Assembly: GCA_945952575.1 (NCBI GenBank)
Contig: CAMFIY010000034.1
Span: 1-13,990 of the forward strand
Origin: an uncultured Leucobacter sp.
Lineage (GTDB): Bacteria; Actinomycetota; Actinomycetes; Actinomycetales; Microbacteriaceae
Length of the DNA stretch: 13,990 nucleotides
Direction: 5' to 3'
Shown: positions 1-6,472 of the stretch, one piece after another
Layout of the letters: the number at the start of each line of letters is the position of its first letter
Numbering within the stretch: position 1 is the stretch's first letter
Made by a program: the position numbers and the translations under genes
The notes under the pieces: model-generated
What the model saw: only the letters and a program-made list of their open reading frames with translations
Database searches by the model: none
What the model was told of the DNA's origin: nothing

Positions 1-1
1 G

Positions 2-916
2 CCCTCATACAGACCGCCTGACGGAATCTGTCTCACCCGCCTTGACACTTTCCGCTTCGATTACAGCCCGATCACGGAGCGACCGACGATTTCGTGGCCG
101 AATGGGGCCCGAGTGGCGTTCTATGTCGGGCTGAACATCGAGCACTATCAGATCGACAAGCCCTCCACGAGCATCTTCGGCGGTACCGCGATGCTGCAGC
201 CGGATCCACTCAATTACGGCTGGCGCGATTACGGTCCGCGGGTAGGCCTGTGGCGGATGATCGAGAGCCTCGACCGACATGGAGTGCCCGCAAGTGTGCT
301 TCTCAACTCCGACGTTTGTCGGCACTACCCCCAGATTCTCGAGGCAGGCCGGCAACGCGGCTGGGCGTGGCTCGCGCATGGCCGCGACAATTCCACCTTC
401 CAAGCTGGAATGGGTGCTGACACGGAGCGCGCCTACCTTCAAGACGTGACGGATACAATCGCCTCCGCCACCGGAGTACGGCCGCGGGGCTGGCTTGGCC
501 CGGCGCTCACAGAGACGTTCGAGACGCCGCGGATCCTTCGGGAGCTGGGGTATGACTACGTCCTGGACTGGACGAACGACGATCAGCCGTATCCGCTGAA
601 CGTCGACGGGATGTTCAGCGTTCCCTACACGATAGAACTCAACGATGTGACGATGTTCGTGAGTAAGAGCTATACCGGCCCGCAGTTCCTGGAAGCGGTG
701 ATCGACCAGTTCGATCAGCTCTATTCAGACTCCGAGCACTCGGGTCGCGTCATGTCGCTGCCGTTGCACCCGTTCATCGTCGGCCAGCCGTTCCGCCACC
801 GCTACCTTGATCGGGCCCTCGAGCACATCACGTCTCACGATGGTGTCTGGGTGACGACGAGCGATGCCATCGCGGCGCACTATCAGTCGACGGGGAACAG
901 GAGAGCCGATTCGTGA
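2..916 (+). CDS. polysaccharide deacetylase family protein, allantoinase-like (5' partial)
   Basis: The frame is open from the left edge without a stop, and its first part (ITERPTISWPNGARVAFYVG) is typical N-terminal sequence of the PuuE/allantoinase-like branch of NodB-fold deacetylases. The true start is therefore outside the window, and the GTG at 113 is an internal valine. Visible family features are FYVGLNIEHY, LNSDVC, a WLAHGRDNS segment in the place of the metal-binding His motif, and a C-terminal LPLHPFIVGQP segment before a helical tail. Members are metal-dependent C-N hydrolases of the cytoplasm acting on ureido or N-acyl compounds; the substrate cannot be read here. It overlaps the next gene by 4 bp, so the two are probably translated together in a catabolic operon. 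The family is fairly sure, the reaction is not. Confidence 0.85.
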   Translation, partial: PSYRPPDGICLTRLDTFRFDYSPITERPTISWPNGARVAFYVGLNIEHYQIDKPSTSIFGGTAMLQPDPLNYGWRDYGPRVGLWRMIESLDRHGVPASVLLNSDVCRHYPQILEAGRQRGWAWLAHGRDNSTFQAGMGADTERAYLQDVTDTIASATGVRPRGWLGPALTETFETPRILRELGYDYVLDWTNDDQPYPLNVDGMFSVPYTIELNDVTMFVSKSYTGPQFLEAVIDQFDQLYSDSEHSGRVMSLPLHPFIVGQPFRHRYLDRALEHITSHDGVWVTTSDAIAAHYQSTGNRRADS

Positions 917-1578
917 CGAATACGGAGCTGATCGATGAGTACGCACGGCTGCGCGACGAGTTCAAGGCCAAGGGATTGGGCGGCCGGATCGGCTACGGCG
1001 AGAAGCCGGCGCTGCTGATCGTCGACTTGATCACCGGATTCACGGACAGCCGTTCGCCCCTGTCAGGCGAACTGGAGTCACAGCTGGCCGCCACCAATGC
1101 CTTACTCGTCCCCGCCCGTGAACTCGAGATCCCCATCTTCTTCTCGACGGTCGCGTACGACACCGAATTGCAGGAGGCGGGGCTCTGGATCAAGAAGATC
1201 CCGTCCAACCACCTGTTGGTGGAGGGCAGCGAATGGGTGGAGGTCGACAGCAGGCTGGGCCAGCTGCCCCACGAGATGACCCTGGTGAAGAAGTACGCAT
1301 CCTGCTTCTTCGGAACTGATCTCGCCGCACGCTTGATCTCACGGGGTGTCGACACCATCATCATCGTCGGCTGCACCACCAGTGGGTGCGTGCGCGCCTC
1401 GGCGGTTGACGCCTGCTCCTACGGCTTCCACACCATCGTCGTCGAAGAGGCAGTCGGCGATCGGGCAGCCCTTCCGCACCTGGCCAGCCTCTTTGACATC
1501 GACGCGAAGTACGGCGATGTCGTCAGCCTCGACGACGCACGTGCTTACCTGCGGGGGCTTGCGCAACAGAACGATTGA
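913..1578 (+). CDS. isochorismatase-family amidohydrolase (N-carbamoylsarcosine amidase-like)
   Basis: A 221-residue cysteine hydrolase of normal length. The catalytic triad is visible: Asp38 in LLIVDLITGF, Lys126 or Lys127 in LVKKYASCFFGT, and the nucleophile Cys159 in GCTTSGCVRAS, preceded by the conserved V-G-C-T-T stretch that normally holds the cis-peptide. The extended N-terminal arm (YARLRDEFKAKGLGGRIGYG) resembles N-carbamoylsarcosine amidohydrolases and maleamate/amide hydrolases more than short nicotinamidases. The GTG start at 913 shares GTGA with the upstream stop, and AGGAG at 899-903 gives a good ribosome site. Its partner deacetylase suggests a pathway cleaving a ureide, carbamoyl or amide nitrogen compound; that pathway is inference. 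Cytoplasmic, apparently intact. Confidence 0.88.
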   Translation: MTNTELIDEYARLRDEFKAKGLGGRIGYGEKPALLIVDLITGFTDSRSPLSGELESQLAATNALLVPARELEIPIFFSTVAYDTELQEAGLWIKKIPSNHLLVEGSEWVEVDSRLGQLPHEMTLVKKYASCFFGTDLAARLISRGVDTIIIVGCTTSGCVRASAVDACSYGFHTIVVEEAVGDRAALPHLASLFDIDAKYGDVVSLDDARAYLRGLAQQND

Positions 1579-1623
1579 CTGCAGTAACGCCGTGGGGCCA
1601 ACTTCCTCTGTGCGGAATATTGA

Positions 1624-2022
1624 ACCGGCGTGCAGGCCGAGATCCCGCAGATGCTGGCGCAGGGCGGCGGATCCATCATCAACACCGCCTCGTCCCTCGG
1701 GCAGGTCGCCATCGCCCACCAGTCCGCCTACGTCACGTCGAAGCACGGCGTCATCGGCCTCACCCGAGCCGCCGCGGTGGAGTACTCCGACAAAGGCATC
1801 CGCGTGAACGCAGTGCTGCCCGGGGTGATCCAGACGCCAATGATAGACGCGCTGGAGGAGACCTACCCCGGCTTCAAGGACGCGCTGCTGACGAAGCACC
1901 CGATCGGCCGACTCGGCACGCCGCACGACATCGCCGAGATGGTCGCGTGGCTCGGTTCCGACGCGGCCGCCTTCGCGACCGGCGCGCAGTTCGCCGTCGA
2001 CGGCGGGTACCTCGCGATTTAG
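1624..2022 (+). pseudogene. short-chain dehydrogenase/reductase, C-terminal half only
   Basis: About 131 residues matching the second half of a classical SDR, which is normally about 250 residues. Present are the catalytic Ser region (SIINTASSLG), the YxxxK motif (SAYVTSKHG), the RVNAVLPGVIQTPM loop and the C-terminal ATGAQFAVDGGYL. The N-terminal TGxxxGIG cofactor-binding half is missing. An in-frame TGA sits at 1621-1623, directly before the homology, so no longer version can be made here. A GTG at 1630 could start a fragment, but without the dinucleotide fold it should be inactive. The 45 bases between the amidohydrolase stop and 1624 match nothing recognised and mark the breakpoint. Confidence 0.82.
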
Positions 2023-2035
2023 ACGAGGTGGCCAC

Positions 2036-2083
2036 GACGGACGGGAGGCACGGTGTCAGCTGACACCGTGCCTCACGTCCGTC
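2036..2083. terminator. bidirectional hairpin terminator between convergent SDR remnants
   Basis: A 48-base near-perfect inverted repeat. The inner 30 bases (2045-2074) form an exact palindrome, and the outer arms add eight more pairs (2036-2043 with 2076-2083) with one G/A mismatch (2044/2075). It lies 14 bases after one SDR stop and 25 bases before the stop of the opposing one. No U-tract follows on either side, which is common for actinomycete stem-loop terminators. Transcript termination is inferred from position and stem strength. Confidence 0.7.
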
Positions 2084-2107
2084 ACCGGTCGCGCCGCGAC
2101 CCGCGTG

Positions 2108-2455
2108 TCAGCCGTTCTTCGCGGCCAGTCGGTCCGTCTCGCTGTCGTTCCGCCACCCGGCGGTCGCGCCGCCGTCGACGCTGTAGTTCTGTCCGGTCAC
2201 CCAAGAGGACTCGTCGGAGGCCAGGTAGAGCGGCATGTACGCGATGTCCTCGCCCGTGCCGGGGCGTTGAATGAGCGCGTTGCCGACCTGCCAGGCCTTG
2301 CCCTCCGCATCCACCGCCTTGTCCGTCGCCGGGGTGCTGACGAAGCCAGGCGAGATCGAGTTCGCGCGGACGCCGTAGCGGGCGCCCTCCGCAGCGAGCG
2401 ACTTCGTCATCGCGATGACGCCGCCCTTCGCGGTGGTGTGCGCGACCTGGCGAGC
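2108..2455 (-). pseudogene. short-chain dehydrogenase/reductase, C-terminal part only
   Basis: Minus-strand SDR remnant reading VAHTTAKGGVIAMTKSLAAE, then RANSISPGFVSTP and the typical end WVTGQNYSVDGGAT, followed by a short tail. The Rossmann cofactor half and catalytic Ser are absent. At the position of the catalytic Tyr (four before the conserved Lys) there is His (HTTAK), which may be natural in this subfamily or a sign of decay. An ATG at 2408-2410 falls inside the core helix and is not a true start. Homology stops near 2450-2460, where an lsr2 fragment begins on the other strand, so both genes lost their 5' ends at one junction. It is not an extra copy of the SDR at 1624-2022, since the sequences differ clearly. 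Confidence 0.8.
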
Positions 2456-2457
2456 GG

Positions 2458-2697
2458 CTCGATCCCGCGACCTTCGCGATCGACGGAAAGCAACTCGAGA
2501 TCGATCTCGAGTTCGAGGCCTGGGCCAAGAGCGCGCGCCGCATCGGCGCAGCCACCCGGCGTCCGGCGAGGACGTCGCGGGGCGGACGGGCCGATCTCAA
2601 CACGGTGCGTGAATGGGCCAGTCAGAACGGACACCAGGTCAGCGATCGCGGCAGGGTTCCCGCGTCCATCCTCGAGGCGTACGACGCGGCGCACTGA
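2458..2697 (+). pseudogene. lsr2: lsr2-like nucleoid-associated protein, truncated and internally deleted
   Basis: The frame encodes the Lsr2 strand motif (ATFAIDGKQLEIDL) and a well-kept C-terminal DNA-binding domain (VREWASQNGHQVSDRGRVP, then ASILEAYDAAH), including the RGR that grips the AT-rich minor groove in known Lsr2. The N-terminal 20 or so residues are missing, a TGA lies at 2416-2418, and no start codon precedes the homology. Compared from memory with mycobacterial Lsr2, about 10 residues are also missing between EIDL and the FEAW helix of the dimerisation domain, at a place with repeated CTCGAG. It ends 5 bp from the end of the convergent toxin gene. Lsr2 silences AT-rich foreign DNA; this copy should not be expressed normally. 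Confidence 0.75.
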
Positions 2698-2702
2698 CGC
2701 GG

Positions 2703-3761
2703 TCACTCCTGGGCTGAGCCGCGCGCTGCGCGCCAGTGCTCCGTGACGGGATAACCGGAGCGCACGTGCGCGCGCACGTGGACCTCCCCCGAAGGGGATC
2801 CGCTGCCGCCCGGCTCCGGCGGCGGAGGGTTCTGTGTCCAGCCTGAGCCAGGGACCCAGACCGTCCCCGGTTGCACGGGCGCGTCGGCGAGCGCGGGATC
2901 GATCAGCTGACGCGCGAGAGCCACGGCCTCACCCAGATCGGTGATCCCGCCGGCTGAGGGCGTGCCGGCCGCGAGCACCCGGTAGGGACCGTCCCAACCG
3001 TCCGGGACCGTGAACGTAGTGAACGAGTCGAGCTTTGACAGTGCACGCTTCGCGTCGATGGCCATCTGCAGCTCGCGCAGGTCGACGCGCTGCGTGCGTG
3101 CAATGGTGACGATGTCCACCAGGTCTTTCGCGCGGCTGCTGGGGCGGCCGTTGTAGGTGCTCATCGTCGCAGTGACCTTCTCCGCGACCTGATCGGAGAT
3201 CGGGAACAGCCGGTAGGGGTGCGACGGGACCGGCCGCCCCAGCTGCAGCCGCGTCGACGGCTCGATCGTCTCGACGCGGCCGACCGGGGGAGGGCCGACG
3301 ACCACGTCGATGGGGATGTCGGAGATCCTCCGGCCGGTGTTCGCGTCCAGACATGTGAACACCAGGCGCCGGGTCGCGACACCCGGCTGGTTCTCTCCTC
3401 GCCCGGTCGCACGGGCACGGGTGAGCTGGAACCGCACATGGTCGCCGAGATCACGCGCGGCTGCCTGCTCGAGCGCCTGCTGCGCGGCATCCAGATCGGC
3501 GGCGCCGGTCGAGGCCAGATCCAGGTCTTTCGTCGACCGTGACTTCGGCACCCGGGCGAGCATCGCCGTGCCGCCCTTGAGCAGCCACTCGGACTCTTCC
3601 CCCTCCGCAAAGACCCGGCTGAGGAAACGATCGTGCTGTGCCTGCACGATCTGCGCATTCACATCCAGCGCGCTCGCGCCGTCACCGGCTGCCTTCGTCG
3701 CGGCCGCCTTGATCGCCTGCGCAAGCCCCGTCCAGTCTTTGTAGCCGTCGGGCTCAGGCAT
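2703..3761 (-). CDS. abiEii: AbiEii-type nucleotidyltransferase toxin (type IV toxin-antitoxin / abortive infection)
   Basis: A 352-residue protein with the family motifs in order: GGTAML (63-68), the metal-binding KDLDLAS (D79, D81), IDVVVG (D152), AEKVTA (K195) and RAKDLVDI (K212, D213, D216). Known AbiEii/MenT-like toxins are nucleotidyltransferases that stop growth, for some members by modifying tRNA; the target here is unknown. The ATG at 3759-3761 is chosen because it overlaps the antitoxin stop by 8 bp, giving coupled translation; an upstream in-frame start would run far into the antitoxin gene. The last 50 residues are a Pro/Gly-rich linker and a tail (VHVRAHVRSGYPV) not part of the catalytic fold. 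All active-site residues are present, so it looks functional. Confidence 0.9.
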   Translation of the reverse strand: MPEPDGYKDWTGLAQAIKAAATKAAGDGASALDVNAQIVQAQHDRFLSRVFAEGEESEWLLKGGTAMLARVPKSRSTKDLDLASTGAADLDAAQQALEQAAARDLGDHVRFQLTRARATGRGENQPGVATRRLVFTCLDANTGRRISDIPIDVVVGPPPVGRVETIEPSTRLQLGRPVPSHPYRLFPISDQVAEKVTATMSTYNGRPSSRAKDLVDIVTIARTQRVDLRELQMAIDAKRALSKLDSFTTFTVPDGWDGPYRVLAAGTPSAGGITDLGEAVALARQLIDPALADAPVQPGTVWVPGSGWTQNPPPPEPGGSGSPSGEVHVRAHVRSGYPVTEHWRAARGSAQE

Positions 3762-4413
3762 CGGCCGGCACCACCGCGTCGACGCCCGCAAGAGCGAGCA
3801 GATCAGCCGCGAGCGCGGCACCCGAGGGGTACTTGTTGGGCTTGGCCAGCGGCTCCAGATACTCGGTCAGGCGGGCGGGGGAGAGCAGCTTTCCCGCGTC
3901 CGCGGCGTCGGCGAGCGCATCGGCGACGAGGGAGCGGTCGACCCACTGCTCGATCAGGTCGGCGATCGTGCGCTCGACGCTCATGGTCGGCATCCCGTCG
4001 ACGGAGACCACCTCGGTGGGCGCGAGCTCGCGGGTGCGGAGCCGCACCCCGTCCAGGCGGGTACCGCGGCGGGTGGGAACGACGAACTCGAGTGGCCCGG
4101 GGAACCAGTCGCCGATGCCATGCAGCTGCGCGGCCGTCTGGCCTGCGGCGACGACGGGCGGGACGCCGGTGTCTGTGCGGGGACGGTCGGCGCCGCCGAG
4201 GGCGAGCCAGGTCGCGAGGATCGCCTCCTGCTCGTGCTCTGGCGCGCCGGCGAGGCGGTAGACGCCGCGCGCGACGCGGATGAGCGCGCCGCTGTTGGCG
4301 AGGCGCGTCAGGGTCGGGCGCGCCACGCCAGCCTCGAGCGCCTGGGCGGTGGTCACCAGGCCCCAACGCTGTGACGCGAGCTCGCCCAGACGAGCGAAAG
4401 TTGATCCTGCCAT
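3754..4413 (-). CDS. abiEi: AbiEi-type antitoxin and transcriptional autorepressor
   Basis: A 219-residue protein counted from the ATG at 4411-4413. The N-terminus is the AbiEi winged helix (LGELASQRWGLVTTAQALEA, then GVARPTLTRLANSGALIRVA and RGVYRLAG), followed by a C-terminal domain with HGIGDWFPGPLEFVVPTR and the SVERTIADLIEQW helix common in these antitoxins. In studied AbiE systems this protein represses its own promoter and counters the toxin without binding it stably. The start is favoured because TACACT, a good -10, ends six bases before it; a longer frame upstream to 4488 carries no family sequence. It is first in a two-gene operon with the toxin. Confidence 0.9.
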   Translation of the reverse strand: MAGSTFARLGELASQRWGLVTTAQALEAGVARPTLTRLANSGALIRVARGVYRLAGAPEHEQEAILATWLALGGADRPRTDTGVPPVVAAGQTAAQLHGIGDWFPGPLEFVVPTRRGTRLDGVRLRTRELAPTEVVSVDGMPTMSVERTIADLIEQWVDRSLVADALADAADAGKLLSPARLTEYLEPLAKPNKYPSGAALAADLLALAGVDAVVPADA

Positions 4414-4425
4414 GCGCACAGTGTA
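4414..4425 (-). promoter_or_regulatory. candidate leaderless promoter of abiEi-abiEii
   Basis: Reading the minus strand, TACACT (4425 to 4420) is followed by six bases and then the antitoxin ATG. A transcript would start at or next to the A of the ATG, so no ribosome site would be needed, as is frequent in actinomycetes. No good -35 is seen at 16-18 bases. A weak inverted repeat, CAAC-N4-GTTG at 4437-4448, lies where AbiEi might bind; its arms are too short to be persuasive. Confidence 0.5.
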
Positions 4426-4506
4426 GCGAGAAACCGCAACAAACGTTGTAGCTCGTTCAGATTGTCGACTTCGAGCCTCTGGGGCCACCCCTTAGCAGTG
4501 AGGGGG

Positions 4507-4547
4507 TTCCAAACCCTCGGGAACGGGTTATATTCGGGAATATAACC
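4507..4547 (+). promoter_or_regulatory. promoter with perfect 10-bp dyad operator for the 4566-7221 operon
   Basis: GGTTATATTC at 4526-4535 and its exact inverse GAATATAACC at 4538-4547 are separated by GG. The left arm contains TATATT (4529-4534), a fair -10, with TTCCAA (4507-4512) as a poor -35 at 16 bases. A protein dimer bound to the dyad would cover the -10, which suggests repression. The AT-rich dyad stands out in GC-rich surroundings, and one half recurs at 7782 and 8162. Confidence 0.6.
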
Positions 4548-4565
4548 ATCTGTGAGGAGGAGAAG

Positions 4566-5450
4566 ATGCGGACCCACACCTGCCCGCCGGACCACAAGCA
4601 CGGGCTGACCTCCACCTGCTACGTCGTCCACCTCTGCGGGTGCCGCGCCTGCATGGACGGCAACGCGCGCCGCCGCCGCGACCGCTACCGTCTCCTGGCC
4701 TACGGGCGATACCAGGACGCGCACCAACCCATCGAGCCGATCCGGCAGCACCTGCAGGCACTGGTCGACACCGGGATGATCCCCGAACGGATCGCCATCA
4801 GCGCCGGCGTCGGCGGCGCCACGGTCCGTCGCCTGCTCAACAGCGAGACGGCACGGTTCGTCACCGGCGCCACCGCCCGCAAACTCCTCGCAGTCACCCC
4901 CGACAGCAGCACTCTCGCCGCGCAGGGCCGAGTCAACGGCCGCGGCACCCGCCGGCGCCTCCAGGCTCTGGCCGCGATCGGATGGAACCACCACGAGATC
5001 GCACGCCGACTCGGCTACCCGCGCTGGAAGGTCAACAAGGCACTCGAAGGCGCCTACGTGGACATCCGTGTCCACGACGACATCGCCGCGCTCTACGACG
5101 AGCTCTGGGACCAGCAGCCCCCCACCCACACCCGAGCGCAGCGGGTCGGCCGCTCCTACGCACTCACGGTCGCACGCCGGCACGGCTGGCTGCCGCCGCT
5201 GGCCTGGGACGACATCGACACCGACCCGGCACCGCCCACAGCCGGGCAGGAACCCCTGCTCGACGAGATCGCGATCGAGCTCGCTCTCGCCGGCCAGAAC
5301 GTCCGCCTCACCCGAGACGAGCGCCTCGAAGCCACCCGACGCGGGACCGAACGCGGACTCAGCCTCACCCAGCTCAGCGACCTGCTCGGCGTCGACGTCC
5401 GCACCATCGACCGCGACCGTGACGACCTCGGACTCCGGCAGGCCGCCTGA
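4566..5450 (+). CDS. Cys/His-cluster, multi-HTH DNA-binding protein of unknown role
   Basis: A 294-residue protein preceded by GAGGAGGAG at about 4553-4561. The first 30 residues hold C6, H10, H12, C18, H22, C24, C26 and C29, a likely zinc site, followed by a basic stretch (ARRRRDRYR). Three helix-turn-helix-like segments follow: around 75-95 (RIAISAGVGGATVRRLLN), 126-150 (GWNHHEIARRLGYPRWKVNK) and 262-285 (LSLTQLSDLLGVDVRTIDRD). Proteins with this layout occur in actinophages and actinobacterial plasmids with no assigned function, as far as I recall. As first gene of a five-gene operon it may be a regulator or replication-initiation accessory; that is inference. It shares the Cys/His theme with its downstream neighbour. 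Confidence 0.75.
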   Translation: MRTHTCPPDHKHGLTSTCYVVHLCGCRACMDGNARRRRDRYRLLAYGRYQDAHQPIEPIRQHLQALVDTGMIPERIAISAGVGGATVRRLLNSETARFVTGATARKLLAVTPDSSTLAAQGRVNGRGTRRRLQALAAIGWNHHEIARRLGYPRWKVNKALEGAYVDIRVHDDIAALYDELWDQQPPTHTRAQRVGRSYALTVARRHGWLPPLAWDDIDTDPAPPTAGQEPLLDEIAIELALAGQNVRLTRDERLEATRRGTERGLSLTQLSDLLGVDVRTIDRDRDDLGLRQAA

Positions 5451-5701
5451 TGAGCAAGACGCTCGACATCCTCGAAGCCGCCCTGCACGGCACCACCGCC
5501 GGCTACCTGGCCGGATGCCGCAGCAAGGGAGGATGCCCGAACCACGGCAACCGCCAGCTGCTCACCTGCACCGAAGCGGCCCGCGCCCGCCGCCACTACT
5601 TCTCGCTCGCCTCGCTCGAGGAGACCGAGCCGATCACCCGGCAGATGCTCCGCGACGCCAAGAACAGCCCCTTCGCACCGAAAGAAGCCGCAGATGTCTG
5701 A
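5450..5701 (+). CDS. small Cys/His-motif protein
   Basis: An 83-residue protein starting at TGATG, one base into the upstream stop, so translation is probably coupled. Its core has HGTTAGYLAGC then RSKGGCPNHG and a later C40 (LLTCTEAARARRHY), that is C23, C29, H32 and C40 as a possible metal site before an Arg-rich helix. The H-G-T-x-x-G-Y-x-x-G-C pattern is one I associate with small actinophage and plasmid proteins of unknown role. It probably binds nucleic acid, judging from the zinc-type residues next to basic ones. No closer identification is possible. Confidence 0.68.
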   Translation: MSKTLDILEAALHGTTAGYLAGCRSKGGCPNHGNRQLLTCTEAARARRHYFSLASLEETEPITRQMLRDAKNSPFAPKEAADV

Positions 5702-5996
5702 CCAGCCGAACACCTTCACCATCGACTCCACCAAAGAGGGAGAGTGGCTGCGGGTCGTCCGCGCGCTCGGCGGCCATCGCTGGGCCCTGTCGCTGCGCTT
5801 CAACCCCCTCCCGCTGACTCAGCGAGGCGCCCGGCACACCCGGCCAACGCGGCAGCCCACACCCCACGCGGCAGCAGGCCACGGGCCGAACGCGAGACTG
5901 CACCTGCCCAGCTGCGCGATCTCCCCCCAGCTCGGCAACGGCCGCGGCGCCCACCTCAAGCAGATCCCCCACCTGGGCCGAACCGAGGAGCACTGA
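5694..5996 (+). CDS. hypothetical protein
   Basis: A 100-residue frame that overlaps the upstream gene by 8 bp (ATGTCTGA) and ends in TGATG shared with the next start. The ribosome site is weak (AAAGAAG), so the gene is supported mainly by its exact fit in the operon. The N-terminal 40 residues (EGEWLRVVRALGGHRWALSL) look folded; the rest is rich in Pro, His, Arg and Thr and of low complexity. Another frame is open through the same bases and runs into the following gene, but it has neither its own start signal nor sensible composition. Function unknown. Confidence 0.5.
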   Translation: MSDQPNTFTIDSTKEGEWLRVVRALGGHRWALSLRFNPLPLTQRGARHTRPTRQPTPHAAAGHGPNARLHLPSCAISPQLGNGRGAHLKQIPHLGRTEEH

Positions 5997-6472
5997 TGAC
6001 CGACATCGCCGTGCGCCTCCAGGAAGCCATGACCATCCAGACCGGCACACCCGTCACCGTCCGATGGAGCTTCCGCGAGTTCGCGCTCAACTGCACCCGC
6101 CGCGACGGCCGCCCCCTCACCCAACGGATGCACAGGCTCTTCCAGACGCTGCTCAACCGTGAAGCGCTCCGCGAGCTCACTCCAGGAGAAGACCCAACGA
6201 TGGGATCCCGCGCAACCCTCATCGAGATCATCGACGACCTCGCCGTCAGCGCCGACCACCAAGGCGCCCGCGCGGCCGCGCTCGCCGAGGTCCTCCTCAG
6301 TGCCGGCATGTTCCACCTCGGCGACCAGCTCCGCCGCCAGAGCCACGCACTCTCAGAGCTCGACGCCGACGACGAAACCCTCGAGGTCATCGACGAGGCA
6401 CGCACCCAGATCGCCCGAACCATACTGCTGCTCGACCAAGCCGACACCGCACAGGCAAAGGAGCGCAGATGA
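5996..6472 (+). CDS. hypothetical helical protein
   Basis: A 158-residue protein starting at TGATG and ending in ATGA shared with the nuclease gene. The N-terminal 65 residues (VRLQEAMTIQTGTPVTVRWS, then LTQRMHRLFQTLLNREAL) are followed by a long acidic, Ala/Leu-rich helical region (LIEIIDDLAVSADHQGARAA and LEVIDEARTQIARTILLLDQ) that could form a coiled coil. An internal ATG at 6200 has an excellent ribosome site, AGGAGAAG at 6184-6191 with 8 bases spacing, so a second 90-residue product containing only the helical part is possible. No family recognised. Confidence 0.6.
   Translation: MTDIAVRLQEAMTIQTGTPVTVRWSFREFALNCTRRDGRPLTQRMHRLFQTLLNREALRELTPGEDPTMGSRATLIEIIDDLAVSADHQGARAAALAEVLLSAGMFHLGDQLRRQSHALSELDADDETLEVIDEARTQIARTILLLDQADTAQAKERR

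Noticed and set aside
113..916. GTG at 113 as the start of the deacetylase
   Set aside because: The upstream codons in the same frame (ITERPTISWPNGAR) are typical family sequence and there is no stop to the left edge, so the gene starts outside the window.
4499..4524. tRNA T-arm-like sequence (GGGGGTTCC then AAACCCTC) as a tRNA end or attachment site
   Set aside because: The loop base expected to be purine is C, no acceptor or anticodon stem fits around it, and there is no integrase. Two alternative weak hairpins explain the pattern.
4353..5183. A 276-codon minus-strand frame opposite the first operon gene
   Set aside because: It spans the dyad promoter and the start of the abiE operon and has no recognisable domain.
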